Assembly (NCBI GenBank): GCA_024235695.1
Contig: JACKLX010000007.1
Span: 1-64,000 of the forward strand
Source of the DNA: Accumulibacter sp.
GTDB taxonomy: Bacteria > Pseudomonadota > Gammaproteobacteria > Burkholderiales > Rhodocyclaceae
Reading direction: 5' to 3'
Length of the DNA stretch: 64,000 bases
Numbering within the stretch: position 1 is the first letter of the stretch; every line of letters starts with the position of its first letter. Both the position numbers and the translations under genes were made by a program. Under the pieces are notes generated by a model. That model did not search any database. It worked only from the letters and a program-made list of their open reading frames with translations, and had not been told where the DNA came from. Shown piece after piece: positions 17,391 through 27,360 of this stretch.

Positions 17391-17752
17391 TGGCCGGAGT
17401 CGCGCGCCGATGCCGAACTCCTGAAATCGATCAGCAGACTGACGTTGGCCACCAGCGGAATGCGCCGCTCGTAGGCAAAAGCGACGAATACCTCGTTATC
17501 CTGCTTGTAGATGTCGAGATCGGCCGGCCCCAGGGTCTTGATGTGCTCGATCTCGGCGTAACGGCTGTAAGCCGTGCGAATCTCGGCCACCGTCTTGCCG
17601 CTGGAATCGGCCGCGACGGCCTTGATCGCGTGCCTGATCTTGTAGTAATCGATGACATCGGGAAGAACCCGGATGACGAGAATGGCGACCAGGGCGATCA
17701 CCACACCCCAGAGCAGCAAGGCCGAAAGTGCTAAACCACGCTGACGATTCAT
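17387..17752 (-). CDS. DUF4845 membrane protein
   Basis: A 121-residue protein with one N-terminal membrane helix (LSALLLWGVVIALVAILVIRVLP) and a short periplasmic domain containing VAEIRTAYSRYAEI and VFVAFAYERRIPLVANVSLLIDF. This small family sits between lepB and rnc in many beta- and gammaproteobacteria. Its function is unknown; position suggests a link to protein export or membrane quality control. Confidence 0.85.
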   Translation of the reverse strand: MNRQRGLALSALLLWGVVIALVAILVIRVLPDVIDYYKIRHAIKAVAADSSGKTVAEIRTAYSRYAEIEHIKTLGPADLDIYKQDNEVFVAFAYERRIPLVANVSLLIDFRSSASARDSGQ

Positions 17753-17764
17753 AGCCCCGGCTCC

Positions 17765-18553
17765 TTACCTGAACGAACCAATCCGTTTGAAATCACCAAA
17801 ATTCAACCAGATGAAAAACGCCTTGCCGACGATGTTCTCATCGGGAACAAAACCCCAGAAACGGCTATCCCGGCTGTTGTCGCGGTTGTCACCCATGACG
17901 AAATACTCACCCGGTGGCACCGTACAGATCACCCCCGCGCTATTGTAGGAGCAATTGTCGCGATGCGGGAACTGCGCCGGATGCGGGATGAATGGCGGTG
18001 CATCCTGATCATTGAGCATGCGATGTTCGCCCTCGCCGAGTTTTTCGACGTACTGCTCCGAATAGTACAGTCGCTCCGGATGCAGATAATCGGCGACCTG
18101 CTCTACCGGCACCGGTTTGCCGTTGATCGTCAAGCGCTTGTTCTGGTAGGCGACAATGTCGCCGGGAACGCCGACCACCCGCTTGATGTAGTCGAGGGAG
18201 GGATCTTCCGGATAGCGGAAAACCATCACGTCGCCACGCTGCGGCTCGTTGAGGTCGATCACCTTCAGGTTGGCGACCGGCAGGCGTATGCCATAGGTGT
18301 ACTTGTTGACGAGAATGAAATCGCCGACCAGCAAGGTCGGAATCATCGACCCGGACGGGATCTTGAAGGGCTCGACGATGAACGAGCGGAGGACGAAAAC
18401 GATCAGGATGACCGGGAAGAAGCTCGCGCCATACTCGACCCACCACGGCTCCTTGGCGTCGGCAGCGCGCCGCTTGCGAAGAAACAGGGCGTCGGCAGCC
18501 CAGATCGCCCCGCTGAGCAGCAGCAGAATCAACAAGATCAATGCAAAATTCAC
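17765..18553 (-). CDS. lepB: Signal peptidase I
   Basis: Removes signal peptides from exported proteins at the inner membrane. The 262-residue protein has an N-terminal anchor, the catalytic serine in PSGSMIPTLLVGDF, the general-base lysine in YIKRVVGVPGD, and box E GDNRDNSRDSRFWGFVP. It follows lepA by 18 bases. Confidence 0.96.
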   Translation of the reverse strand: MNFALILLILLLLSGAIWAADALFLRKRRAADAKEPWWVEYGASFFPVILIVFVLRSFIVEPFKIPSGSMIPTLLVGDFILVNKYTYGIRLPVANLKVIDLNEPQRGDVMVFRYPEDPSLDYIKRVVGVPGDIVAYQNKRLTINGKPVPVEQVADYLHPERLYYSEQYVEKLGEGEHRMLNDQDAPPFIPHPAQFPHRDNCSYNSAGVICTVPPGEYFVMGDNRDNSRDSRFWGFVPDENIVGKAFFIWLNFGDFKRIGSFR

Positions 18554-18571
18554 TGGTCTATCCCCTCCCCT

Positions 18572-20368
18572 TTACTTGCCGACTCGCAACACAGCAAGGA
18601 AAGCCTCCTGTGGAATCTCGACCGACCCGACCTGTTTCATGCGTTTCTTGCCCGCCTTCTGCTTTTCAAGCAGCTTTCGCTTGCGTGAAATGTCGCCACC
18701 GTAGCACTTGGCCAGCACGTCCTTGCGCATCGCCTTGACGTTTTCCCGGGCGATGATGTTGGCGCCGATGGTCGCCTGAATGGCCACGTCGTACATCTGG
18801 CGCGGGATCAGTTCGCGCATCTTGGCCGCCAGTTCGCGGCCGCGGTATACCGAGTTGGCGCGATGCAGGATGACCGACAGGGCGTCGACTCTTTCGCCAT
18901 TGATCAGGATGTCGAGCTTGACGACGTCGGCCGCCCGATACTCCTTGAAGTCATAGTCGAGCGAGGCGTAGCCACGTGAAACGGACTTCAGCCGGTCGAA
19001 GAAATCCATCACCACTTCGGCCATCGGCATCTCGTAGACGAGTTGCACCTGTCGGCCGTGATAGGTCATGTCGACCTGGTTGCCGCGCTTCTGATTGCAC
19101 AGGGTGATGACGTTGCCAAGATAGTCCTGCGGGACAAAGACGGTGATGGTGATGATCGGCTCGCGGATCTCCTCGACTTTCGCCAGTTCGGGCAGCTTGG
19201 CGGGGTTCTCGACGTTGAGCAGGCTGCCGTCACGCAGCAGCACTTCGTAGACGACGGTCGGCGCGGTGGTGATCAGGTCCTGATCGAACTCGCGTTCGAG
19301 ACGTTCCTGTACGATCTCCATATGCAGCAAGCCGAGGAAGCCGCAGCGAAAGCCGAAGCCGAGCGCCTGTGAAACCTCGGGTTCGTAGCGCAGCGAGGCG
19401 TCGTTCAGTTTCAGCTTCTCCAGCGCCTCGCGCAGCGAGTCGTACTGGTTCGACTCGACCGGGTAAAGCCCGGCAAAGACCTGTGACTTGATTTCCTTGA
19501 AGCCCGGCAAGGCTTCAGCCGCTCGCCGGTCCACCAGGGTCACCGTATCGCCGACCTTGGCCGCCTGCAACTCCTTGATTCCAGAAATGATGTAGCCGAC
19601 CTCACCGGCCCGCAGCTGATCACGCGGCAGCGCCTTGGGGGTAAACACTCCGACCTGCTCACAGAGGTGTGTCGAGCCGGTAGCCATCAGGCGAATCCGG
19701 TCCTTGGGTCGCAGTGTGCCGTCGAAGACGCGCACCAGCATCACCACGCCGACGTAATTGTCGAACCAGGCGTCTACCAGCAAGGCCTTGAGCGGCGCCT
19801 CCGGATCACCCTTGGGTGCCGGAATGCGCTCGATGATCGCTTCCAGGACGTCCTCGACACCAAGGCCGGTCTTGGCCGATGTCAGGACGGCGTCGGTGGC
19901 GTCTATGCCGATCACGTCTTCGATCTCCTGGCGCGCCTTGTCCGGCGTCGCCGACGGCAGATCGATCTTGTTCAGCACCGGCAGGACATCGACGCCGAGC
20001 TCGATCGCCGTGTAGCAATTGGCGACCGTCTGCGCTTCGACACCTTGTGAGGCATCGACCACCAGCAAGGCTCCTTCGCAAGCCGACAACGAGCGCGACA
20101 CCTCGTAGGAGAAGTCGACGTGGCCCGGGGTGTCGATCAGGTTCAGGTTGTACATCTCGCCACTGCGCGCCCGGTATTGCAGCGCCGCGGTCTGCGCCTT
20201 GATGGTGATGCCTCGCTCGCGCTCGATATCCATCGAGTCCAGCACCTGCGCCTCCATCTCGCGATCGGAAAGGCCTCCGCACAGATGGATGATGCGGTCG
20301 GCAAGTGTCGACTTGCCGTGATCGATATGCGCGATGATGGAAAAATTGCGGATGTGTTGCATGGACAT
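18572..20368 (-). CDS. lepA: Elongation factor 4 (LepA)
   Basis: Ribosome-associated GTPase. The 598 residues show the G1 motif [14 protein letters not shown]3 [13 protein letters not shown]4 NKIDLP and the LepA-specific C-terminal domain with the basic tail [25 protein letters not shown] or MQHIR (ATG 20368 or 20362) are both usable starts. A strong terminator (20402-20428) isolates it from the stress operon upstream. Confidence 0.96.
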   Translation of the reverse strand: MSMQHIRNFSIIAHIDHGKSTLADRIIHLCGGLSDREMEAQVLDSMDIERERGITIKAQTAALQYRARSGEMYNLNLIDTPGHVDFSYEVSRSLSACEGALLVVDASQGVEAQTVANCYTAIELGVDVLPVLNKIDLPSATPDKARQEIEDVIGIDATDAVLTSAKTGLGVEDVLEAIIERIPAPKGDPEAPLKALLVDAWFDNYVGVVMLVRVFDGTLRPKDRIRLMATGSTHLCEQVGVFTPKALPRDQLRAGEVGYIISGIKELQAAKVGDTVTLVDRRAAEALPGFKEIKSQVFAGLYPVESNQYDSLREALEKLKLNDASLRYEPEVSQALGFGFRCGFLGLLHMEIVQERLEREFDQDLITTAPTVVYEVLLRDGSLLNVENPAKLPELAKVEEIREPIITITVFVPQDYLGNVITLCNQKRGNQVDMTYHGRQVQLVYEMPMAEVVMDFFDRLKSVSRGYASLDYDFKEYRAADVVKLDILINGERVDALSVILHRANSVYRGRELAAKMRELIPRQMYDVAIQATIGANIIARENVKAMRKDVLAKCYGGDISRKRKLLEKQKAGKKRMKQVGSVEIPQEAFLAVLRVGK

Positions 20369-20401
20369 CGTGCCGGCGCCGTCACGAGCGCGCCGCCCCT
20401 G

Positions 20402-20428
20402 AAAAAAAGGGTGCCGGTGGGCACCCTT
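20402..20428 (-). terminator. Rho-independent terminator of the rpoE-mucD operon
   Basis: On the minus strand a perfect 9-bp stem AAGGGTGCC/GGCACCCTT with a 4-base loop runs into seven T's. It follows the glutaredoxin-like gene and precedes lepA. Confidence 0.85.
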
Positions 20429-20454
20429 GTTCGAACTGCCTGAAGGCGCGGATT

Positions 20455-20697
20455 CTAGCGGATTTCGCTCAAATAATCACGGACTTTGGCAACATCGAGG
20501 AAGTAGTGGCAGAGCTCCAGGCGATCGTGCAGGAGCACCGGCACCAGTTCGTCGTAGCGGGCTTCGAGGGCCGCATCGGCGTCGACGTCGACCACCTCGA
20601 GGTCGACGCCGAACTCGGCAGCAAGTGGCCGTAGCGCCAGTTCCATTTCCTGACAGAGGTGGCAGTAGTGGCGCGAAACCAGCGTCAGGGTGGTCAC
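20455..20697 (-). CDS. Glutaredoxin-family (DUF836-like) protein
   Basis: An 80-residue thioredoxin-fold protein from GTG 20697: [17 protein letters not shown] with a CxxC redox pair, then [22 protein letters not shown], which carries the cis-proline region in LVPVLL. It matches the small glutaredoxin-like family often placed next to MucD/DegP proteases. It starts five bases after the mucD stop, so it is probably the last gene of the envelope-stress operon. The disulfide role is inferred from fold and motif. Confidence 0.8.
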   Translation of the reverse strand: MTTLTLVSRHYCHLCQEMELALRPLAAEFGVDLEVVDVDADAALEARYDELVPVLLHDRLELCHYFLDVAKVRDYLSEIR

Positions 20698-20702
20698 CCC
20701 GG

Positions 20703-22145
20703 CTACTCGGCGCGGCGGTCGGCGAAGCCCTTGATGGTAACGAAGGTTTGCTGGTCGCCGCGGCGGACCAGCAGGGTCACATTGGCCGACTTGTCGAATT
20801 GCGCCAACAGCCGGTTGAACTGATCGACGCTCTTGATCTCGGTGCTTTCGCCGCGCGAAATGAGCGCCAGGATGATGTCGCCTGGCCGCAAATCGGAACG
20901 CACCGCGTTGTTGCGGACATCGTCGATCACCAGACCGCCGCTGACCTTGAGTTCGCGCTTCTGATCGGCGGTCAGCTCGGACACCACCAGGCCAAGCCGA
21001 TTGGCGGCGCGCTCTGCCGGCCGAGCGCCGCGGGTGCTGCGGGCGGGAGGCCCCTCGTCGGGGATTTCGCCGATCACCACCGCCACCTCCTTGCGCGCTC
21101 CCTGCCGCCACAATTGCATGCTCACCTTGCTGCCCGGCCGGGTAGCGCCGACCATGCGCGGCAAGTCGCTGGAACTGCTGACCGTCTTGCCGTCGAACGC
21201 CAGAATCACATCGCCTGGTTCAACGCCCGCCTTGTCCGCCGGCCCACCCTTCTCGACCGCGCTGACCGCCGCACCGGTGGCCTGCTTCAAGCCGAAGGAC
21301 TCGGCAAGATCCTTGCTCACCTCCTGGATGACGACACCGATTCGTCCACGACTGACCTTTCCGGTCGCCCGCAGCTGTGCCTGGACTTCCATCGCCACGT
21401 CGATCGGAATGGCAAAGGAAATACCCATGAAACCACCCGAACGGCTATAGATCTGCGAATTGATGCCGACCACCTCGCCCTTCAGGTTGAACAGCGGGCC
21501 ACCCGAGTTGCCCGGGTTGACCGCGACGTCGGTCTGGATGAACGGAACATAGCTCTCCTGCGGCAAAGAGCGGCCCTTGGCACTGACGATGCCGGCGGTG
21601 ACGCTGTTGTCGAAGCCGAATGGTGAACCGATGGCGACCACCCACTCGCCCACCTTGAGTACGCCGGGATCACCAAGACGAACGGTCGGCAGACCGCTTG
21701 CCTCGATCTTGATCAACGCCACATCGGTGCGCTTGTCGGCGCCAATCACCCGCGCCTTCAGTTCACGCTTGTCGGTCAGGCGAACGACGATCTCGTCCGC
21801 CGCCTCGACGACGTGCGCGTTGGTCAGGATATAGCCGTCGGCGCTGACGATGAAACCCGAACCAAGCGAGCGGCTCTCGAACTCGCGCGGCGCCCCCGGA
21901 AATCCGGGCATCCCCGGTTGGCGCGGGATGAATCGACGGAAGAACTCATACATCGGATCGTTCTCGTCGAACGGAAAGGGCAGCGCACCACGCCCGCTGG
22001 CGCGTGCCGTTTGCGTGGTACTGACATTGACCACCGCCGCGCCGTGCTTTTCCACCAGTTCGGTGAAATCCGGAAGGCCGGGATTTTGCGCTTGCGCGAG
22101 CAGTGAGAAGGCCGTCAAGAAGAAAGCTGCAAACAGTTGTTTCAT
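20703..22145 (-). CDS. mucD: Periplasmic serine protease of the DegP/MucD family
   Basis: Protease-chaperone that clears misfolded envelope proteins. The ATG at 22145 (MKQLFAAFFLTAFSLLAQAQ) gives a signal peptide and follows AGGAGGTG; a longer frame to 22178 lacks support. The catalytic triad appears as His in LTNAHVVEA, Asp in RTDVALIKIE and Ser in NPGNSGGPLFN. Two PDZ domains occupy ~265-365 and ~390-480. 480 residues. It lies downstream of rpoE, rseA and rseC, and its expression is probably driven by RpoE. Confidence 0.93.
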   Translation of the reverse strand: MKQLFAAFFLTAFSLLAQAQNPGLPDFTELVEKHGAAVVNVSTTQTARASGRGALPFPFDENDPMYEFFRRFIPRQPGMPGFPGAPREFESRSLGSGFIVSADGYILTNAHVVEAADEIVVRLTDKRELKARVIGADKRTDVALIKIEASGLPTVRLGDPGVLKVGEWVVAIGSPFGFDNSVTAGIVSAKGRSLPQESYVPFIQTDVAVNPGNSGGPLFNLKGEVVGINSQIYSRSGGFMGISFAIPIDVAMEVQAQLRATGKVSRGRIGVVIQEVSKDLAESFGLKQATGAAVSAVEKGGPADKAGVEPGDVILAFDGKTVSSSSDLPRMVGATRPGSKVSMQLWRQGARKEVAVVIGEIPDEGPPARSTRGARPAERAANRLGLVVSELTADQKRELKVSGGLVIDDVRNNAVRSDLRPGDIILALISRGESTEIKSVDQFNRLLAQFDKSANVTLLVRRGDQQTFVTIKGFADRRAE

Positions 22146-22224
22146 GGCACCAGACACCTCCTGCGTGTCAGTAAACATCCGACCGGGACCGGGACGATGG
22201 ATCTAAGGGCCAGAGGGGCGAAAG

Positions 22225-22644
22225 TCAAGACCTGATCGACGGCTGAAAGCGGCAGTCACCGGTATGACGTCGTTGCGCGCGCCGCAAACCCAACCAGCCG
22301 ACCAGCAAGCCGGCGATCGCGCCACCAATCGCGCCCGCCTCGCCGGCCAGCGCCGATCCGGCCAGCGCACCGACCAGCAACGCCAGCAAGGGAAAGGCGT
22401 AGGCATACAGGGCACTGCGACTGACCGAACCCGCTAAGACGTGTACGCGCACGCGCTCGCCGACCGCCCGACCGTCCGGGTTGGGCACTCGAAAGGTTCG
22501 CGGTGTGGCGCACAACAAGCTGGCAACGTTGTTGCCGCCGCAACCGCCCGGTTCGCGACAGCGGCCACAGCCGCCTTCGTCCATGCGGACCAGAGCATCG
22601 TCGCCATCGACCGCAGCGATACTTCCCCAGGCACCACCAGTCAT
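22225..22644 (-). CDS. rseC: RseC/MucC-family SoxR-reducing protein
   Basis: Membrane protein of the RseC family: an N-terminal OB-like part with the cysteine cluster GGCGRCREPGGCGG, then two membrane helices (SALYAYAFPLLALLVGALAG and IGGAIAGLLVGWLGL) and a basic tail. 139 residues from ATG 22644; a TTG at 22662 has a better placed GGAGG and could be the true start. Family members modulate the sigma-E system or help re-reduce SoxR. It lies between rseA and mucD. Confidence 0.85.
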   Translation of the reverse strand: MTGGAWGSIAAVDGDDALVRMDEGGCGRCREPGGCGGNNVASLLCATPRTFRVPNPDGRAVGERVRVHVLAGSVSRSALYAYAFPLLALLVGALAGSALAGEAGAIGGAIAGLLVGWLGLRRAQRRHTGDCRFQPSIRS

Positions 22645-22681
22645 CGAGTCACGTTCGGACAACACTTCCTCCGCCAGCAAT

Positions 22682-23173
22682 CTACGGTTGCCGCGGGACG
22701 TCCACCAGCGTCGGCCGCCAGCGCTGTTCACCAGGCCGCCGTGGCTCGCCGACGCTGTAACGTCCGACCGGCAGTACCGGCGGCGCGGCAGCGGACGCCG
22801 ACGCGGGCGCGATCGCCACCTCGAAGGCCTGCGGCGAGTTGATCGCCAACACCGCCCAGCAAACGATCGCCACACCAATTACCGAAGCGGCGACCGACAG
22901 GGCGAGCCACCACGGCGCTTGCCGTGAAGCCACCCGACCAGCTGCCACGACCGTCGGTTCGGCAGCGAGACGCTGCCGCAATCGCGAGGCGAACCCCGTC
23001 GTCAGGGCAGAGTCGCCGCGCAGATGGTCGCCGATCAGATGGGCAAGCGCCCAGTCGCATCGTAGGGGAGCGTTCTCGCAGAAGCTCTTTAGGCACGCCC
23101 GGAGCCTTCCTTCGTCAATCGCGTCCAGCTCGCCGTCAATCAACGCCGACATCTGCTCGGTCATGGCTACCAC
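22682..23173 (-). CDS. rseA: Anti-sigma-E factor RseA
   Basis: Inner-membrane inhibitor of RpoE. The N-terminal domain (MTEQMSALIDGELD, CDWALAHLIGDHLRGD) is the sigma-binding helix bundle. A single membrane segment (WWLALSVAASVIGVAIVCWAV) precedes a short periplasmic part. 163 residues; ATG at 23173 overlaps the rpoE stop, with a second ATG at 23164. No RseB gene lies next to it. Confidence 0.9.
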   Translation of the reverse strand: MVAMTEQMSALIDGELDAIDEGRLRACLKSFCENAPLRCDWALAHLIGDHLRGDSALTTGFASRLRQRLAAEPTVVAAGRVASRQAPWWLALSVAASVIGVAIVCWAVLAINSPQAFEVAIAPASASAAAPPVLPVGRYSVGEPRRPGEQRWRPTLVDVPRQP

Positions 23174-23766
23174 CTGCGATCAGCCGAAGTATCGAGTAGT
23201 GGCCGCAACTTGTCGGCGACGGCTTCGCGCGCACGGAAGATCCGCGAGCGCACCGTACCGATCGGACAACTCATCGCCTCGGCAATTTCCTCATAACTCA
23301 AACCGTCGATCTCGCGCAGGACGATCGCGCTGCGCAACTCGTCGGGCAAAGCCGCCATCGCGGCATCGATCGTCTCACCAACCTCTTTCGACTGCAGCAA
23401 GCTCTCGGGCGTGTTGATATCGCGCAACTGCCCTGCATCTTCAAAGCTCTCGGCGTCGGTGGCGTCGAACTCGGTCGAGGTTGGCGCCCGGCGCCCCTGA
23501 GCAACGAGGTAGTTCTTCGCGGTGTTGATGCCGATCCGGTAGAGCCAGGTGTAGAACGCGCTGTCGCCACGAAACGACGGCAGCGCCCGGTAAGCCTTGA
23601 TGAAGGCCTCCTGCGCAACGTCCTCGACTTCCGCCTGGTCGCGTACGAAGCGCGACAACAGGCGAGCGAGCTTGCGTTGGTACTTCTCGACCAGCAGCTC
23701 GAAAGCGTGCTTGTCGCCGGCCTGTGCGCGCTCGACCAGCAGTTGGTCAACTTCGCGTTCGCTCAT
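23167..23766 (-). CDS. rpoE: RNA polymerase sigma factor RpoE
   Basis: Extracytoplasmic-function sigma factor for envelope stress. Region 2 is seen as ARLLSRFVRDQAEVEDVAQEAFIKAYRAL with FYTWLYRIGINTAKNYL; region 4 is LREIDGLSYEEIAEAMSCPIGTVRSRIFRARE. 199 residues, normal length. It heads the leftward operon with rseA, rseC, mucD and the glutaredoxin-like gene. A TATACT lies about 40 bases upstream. Confidence 0.95.
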   Translation of the reverse strand: MSEREVDQLLVERAQAGDKHAFELLVEKYQRKLARLLSRFVRDQAEVEDVAQEAFIKAYRALPSFRGDSAFYTWLYRIGINTAKNYLVAQGRRAPTSTEFDATDAESFEDAGQLRDINTPESLLQSKEVGETIDAAMAALPDELRSAIVLREIDGLSYEEIAEAMSCPIGTVRSRIFRAREAVADKLRPLLDTSADRRW

Positions 23767-23925
23767 GCTCTGTGCTTATCCTGTCGAAGACCAATGGAGT
23801 TTTGCGGCGAAGTATAGCGCAAGCGTCCGATGGTCATCGTAACAGACCGTGAGCTCCTGCTCTGACCAACTCTGCCGGCAAATGGTTCGGCTCACAGGAG
23901 GGCAATTGCAGCGCCACGCGCGTGC

Positions 23926-23931
23926 TATAGT
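23926..23931 (+). promoter_or_regulatory. Candidate extended -10 of nadB
   Basis: TGCTATAGT gives an extended -10 on the plus strand. Transcription would begin near 23938, which would exclude a TTG start at 23931 and favours GTG at 23961. No good -35 is seen. Confidence 0.35.
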
Positions 23932-23960
23932 TGCCGTCCTTTCGCGGTCGGACCCCCAGC

Positions 23961-25532
23961 GTGGCGCTTCGCTTCGACGTCCTCATCATCGGCAGTGGCC
24001 TGGCTGGACAGGCGGCCGCACTACGGCTGGCCGAAACACGGCAGGTGGCGCTGGTCAGCAAGCGAGCGCTGGAGGACAGCGCCTCGAGCTGGGCGCAGGG
24101 CGGGATTGCCGCCGTCCTCGACAACCGCGACTCGATCGAAGCGCACATCCGCGACACGATCACCGCTGGCGCGCTGCTCAACGACCCGCGGGCGACACGA
24201 TTCGTCGTCGAAAACGGTCGCCGCGCGGTCGACTGGCTGATCGAACAAGGCGTTCCCTTCACGCGTGACGAAGCCGGCTACCATCTTGCCCGCGAGGGCG
24301 GCCACAGCGCCCGCCGCGTCATCCACGTCGCCGACGCCACCGGCCTGGCGGTGCAGAGCACGCTCACCGGCAAGGTCCGTCGGCAAGCCAACATCACCAT
24401 CCTCGAACAGCACATCGCCGTCGACCTGATCACCAGCCACAAACTGGGGCTGCCAGACCGGGGCTGTCACGGCGCCTATGTGCTGGACACCGCCAGCGGC
24501 GAGGTCCTCACGGTTGGCGCGCAGCACACGGTGATCGCCACCGGCGGCGCCGGCAAGGTCTATCTGTACACCACCAATCCCGACACCTCGACTGGCGACG
24601 GCATTGCCATGGCCTGGCGCGCCGGCTGCCGGGTGGCCAACATGGAGTTCATCCAGTTTCATCCGACCTGCCTCTATCATCCGCAGGCCAAGTCCTTCCT
24701 GATCTCCGAAGCGGTTCGCGGTGAAGGAGGCCGACTGCTGCTGCCCGACGGCACGCGCTTCATGCCCAGACACGACCGGCGCGCGGAACTCGCGCCACGC
24801 GACGTGGTGGCGCGGGCAATCGACTTCGAAATGAAGAAGAGTGGCCTGGACTGCGTCTATCTCGATATCTCGCACAAGCCGGCGGCGTTTCTCGCGACGC
24901 ATTTCCCGAACATCCTGGCGCGCTGCCTGGAGCTGGGCATCGACATTACCTGCCAACCGATCCCGGTCGTCCCCGCGGCGCACTATACCTGTGGCGGCGT
25001 CGTCACCGACCTGCGGGCACGCACCAACGTTCCGGGGCTCTACGTCGCCGGCGAAGCATCCTGCACCGGGCTGCACGGCGCCAATCGCCTGGCCAGCAAC
25101 TCATTGCTCGAGTGCCTGGTTTTTGCCGAAGCGGCAGCGAACGACATTCTCGAACAGCCCGCCGGCGACTTGCCCGACCTGCCACCATGGGACGCCAGCC
25201 GCGTCAGCGACCCCGATGAAGAGATCGTCATCGCCCACAACTGGTACGAGTTGCGGCGCTTCATGTGGGACTACGTCGGCATCGTCCGCACCACCAAGCG
25301 CCTGCAGCGCGCTCACAACCGGATCCGTCTGTTGAGGCGTGAAATCGACGATTTCTACTCGCTGTTCCGGGTGAGTCACGACTTGATCGAACTGCGCAAT
25401 CTGGTGGTCACCGCCGACCTGATCATCCGCTGCGCTCTGCGCCGCCGTGAAAGCCGCGGCCTGCACTCCAGTCGAAACTACCCGGACACCCTTCCGTACG
25501 CGCGCAATACGGTGCTCAAACGCCGCCTGTGA
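23961..25532 (+). CDS. nadB: L-aspartate oxidase
   Basis: FAD enzyme oxidising L-aspartate to iminoaspartate in NAD synthesis. The 523-residue protein starts at GTG 23961 (VALRFDVLIIGSGLAGQAAAL), with the dinucleotide fold, then SSWAQGGIAAVL, EGGHSARRVIH, EFIQFHPTCLYHP and GLYVAGEASCTGLHGANRLASNSLLEC, all family hallmarks. A TTG at 23931 would add ten residues. It is divergent from rpoE and overlaps the end of the convergent ygfX by 17 bases. Confidence 0.94.
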   Translation: MALRFDVLIIGSGLAGQAAALRLAETRQVALVSKRALEDSASSWAQGGIAAVLDNRDSIEAHIRDTITAGALLNDPRATRFVVENGRRAVDWLIEQGVPFTRDEAGYHLAREGGHSARRVIHVADATGLAVQSTLTGKVRRQANITILEQHIAVDLITSHKLGLPDRGCHGAYVLDTASGEVLTVGAQHTVIATGGAGKVYLYTTNPDTSTGDGIAMAWRAGCRVANMEFIQFHPTCLYHPQAKSFLISEAVRGEGGRLLLPDGTRFMPRHDRRAELAPRDVVARAIDFEMKKSGLDCVYLDISHKPAAFLATHFPNILARCLELGIDITCQPIPVVPAAHYTCGGVVTDLRARTNVPGLYVAGEASCTGLHGANRLASNSLLECLVFAEAAANDILEQPAGDLPDLPPWDASRVSDPDEEIVIAHNWYELRRFMWDYVGIVRTTKRLQRAHNRIRLLRREIDDFYSLFRVSHDLIELRNLVVTADLIIRCALRRRESRGLHSSRNYPDTLPYARNTVLKRRL

Positions 25533-25959
25533 CCCGGCCGCCCGGCTCGCCGGGAATGGCCCGCCAGCGCAGCCACAGTCGCAGCATGCGAAACTGCTCG
25601 GCGGAGAGGGCGTCGGGCAACAGCGCCAGGCTGTCGCCGCGGCCGGTTTCACTGACCCGCACACGCAGCACGACCAACTGGCTGAAGACCACGGTGTCGG
25701 TCCTGACGATCGCCGACACGCGCTCGCCGCTGGCCAGCACGCAGATCAGCTCACCGCTCGCCAGGAGGCGCAGGCCAGCGATGCGCGAGGGCCGCAGCGC
25801 CTGCCAGGCCGAAACCGCCACCAGCGACAGCAGCAGGTAGCGCGGCGCCAGCGGCCACGGCAGCACGAGCAGACACGCCGCCGCCACGAGGTGCAGGGCA
25901 ACGATCAGCAGCAACAGCCGGCGTGACCGGCGCAGCTCGATGTCGATCGGGAAGAACAA
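25516..25959 (-). CDS. ygfX: YgfX-family membrane protein
   Basis: A 147-residue protein with two adjacent membrane helices near the N-terminus (LLLLIVALHLVAAACLLVLPW, YLLLSLVAVSAWQAL) and a cytoplasmic beta-rich domain. This fits the YgfX/CptA family, which in E. coli was reported as a membrane toxin-like partner of SdhE (YgfY). No SdhE gene is adjacent here. It lies between nadB and fabF; its role in this organism is open. Confidence 0.7.
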   Translation of the reverse strand: MFFPIDIELRRSRRLLLLIVALHLVAAACLLVLPWPLAPRYLLLSLVAVSAWQALRPSRIAGLRLLASGELICVLASGERVSAIVRTDTVVFSQLVVLRVRVSETGRGDSLALLPDALSAEQFRMLRLWLRWRAIPGEPGGRVTGGV

Positions 25960-26006
25960 CGACGACGCCGGCGATCGATCAGGCGATCCGGAGCCAAACG
26001 GCGGCG

Positions 26007-27245
26007 TCAGATTCGCTTGAAGACGACCGTCGCGTTGGTACCGCCAAATCCGAAGGAGTTCGAAATGCCGACATCGATCCTGAGCGGGCGAGCCTCATTG
26101 GCGCAGTAGTCGAGATCGCAGGATTCGTCCTGATTGAAGATGTTGATCGTCGGTGGCGAAACCTGATGATGAATCGCCAGCACCGTGAACAGCGCCTCGA
26201 CGCCACCGGCGGCACCCAGCAGGTGGCCGGTCATCGACTTGGTCGAATTGACCACCAGCTGCTTCGCGTGCGCACCGAAAGCGCGCTTGACGGCGATCGT
26301 TTCGGCCTTGTCGCCGAGGGGCGTCGAAGTGCCATGCGCATTGACGTATTGCACATCCTGCGGATTCAGTTCGGCGTTGCGCAGGGCGTTGGTCATGCAA
26401 CGGGCGGCACCGTCGCCGTCCTCGCATGGTGCGGTCATGTGGTTGGCGTCGGCACTCATGCCAAAACCGCCCAGTTCGCAGTAAATCCGCGCACCACGTG
26501 CCCTGGCGTGCTCATATTCCTCGAGCACCACGACGCCGGCACCTTCGCTGAGAACGAAGCCGTCGCGGTCGCGATCCCATGGGCGGCTCGCGGTCTGCGG
26601 ATCGTCATTGCGCGTCGACAGCGCCCGCGGCGCGCAGAAACCGCCAAGGCCAAGCTTCGACACGCAGCCTTCGGCGCCGCCGGCAATCATCACATCCGCA
26701 TCGCCGTATTCGATCAGCCGGCCGGCATCACCAATGCTGTGGGTGCCCGTCGAACACGCGCTGACCAGCGAGATGTTGGGGCCCTTGTAGCCGTACATGA
26801 TCGAGAGGTTGCCGGAGATCATGTTGATGATCGATCCGGGAACGAAGAATGGTGAGACCTTGCGCACGCCGCCGGCAGCGAAATCGTCACAGGTGTTTTC
26901 GATCATCGGCAAGCCGCCGATTCCCGAACCGATCGAGACGCCAATCCGCTCGGCCTGTGTCGGATGGACGTCCAGCCCGGCATCGCGGATCGCCTGAATT
27001 CCCGCCGCCATGCCGTAATGGATGAAGATATCCATCCGCCGTGCTTCCTTGACCGAGAGGTACTGGCCAACGTCGAAATTCCTGACTTCCCCGGCAATCT
27101 GCACAGGGAAAGCAGCAACATCGAAACGGGTGATACGGTCAATTCCGGAGCGCCCGGCAAGGATGTTCCGCCACGCTTCCTCAACGGAATTGCCGACCGG
27201 AGAAAGGATTCCGAGGCCGGTGACAACAACTCTGCGACGTGCCAA
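26007..27245 (-). CDS. fabF: 3-oxoacyl-ACP synthase II
   Basis: Condensing enzyme elongating acyl-ACP with malonyl-ACP. The active-site cysteine is in VSACSTGTHSIGDA, histidines in NAHGTSTPLGDKAE and MTGHLLGAAGGVE. The TTG at 27245 (LARRRVVVTGLGILSP) with GGAG seven bases upstream gives 412 residues, the usual length; the frame stays open to 27272. It is the last gene of the leftward fatty-acid cluster. Confidence 0.94.
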   Translation of the reverse strand: MARRRVVVTGLGILSPVGNSVEEAWRNILAGRSGIDRITRFDVAAFPVQIAGEVRNFDVGQYLSVKEARRMDIFIHYGMAAGIQAIRDAGLDVHPTQAERIGVSIGSGIGGLPMIENTCDDFAAGGVRKVSPFFVPGSIINMISGNLSIMYGYKGPNISLVSACSTGTHSIGDAGRLIEYGDADVMIAGGAEGCVSKLGLGGFCAPRALSTRNDDPQTASRPWDRDRDGFVLSEGAGVVVLEEYEHARARGARIYCELGGFGMSADANHMTAPCEDGDGAARCMTNALRNAELNPQDVQYVNAHGTSTPLGDKAETIAVKRAFGAHAKQLVVNSTKSMTGHLLGAAGGVEALFTVLAIHHQVSPPTINIFNQDESCDLDYCANEARPLRIDVGISNSFGFGGTNATVVFKRI

Positions 27246-27360
27246 CTGATGCTCCGTGGATAGAAGGTGCAAAAGCGGGAGCGGACCTCCTGGTCGCGAT
27301 CACTCCCCGCCGGGCGCGATCGCTGATCAGGCCAGACCGCGGCGATCCGAGATCGGCAGA

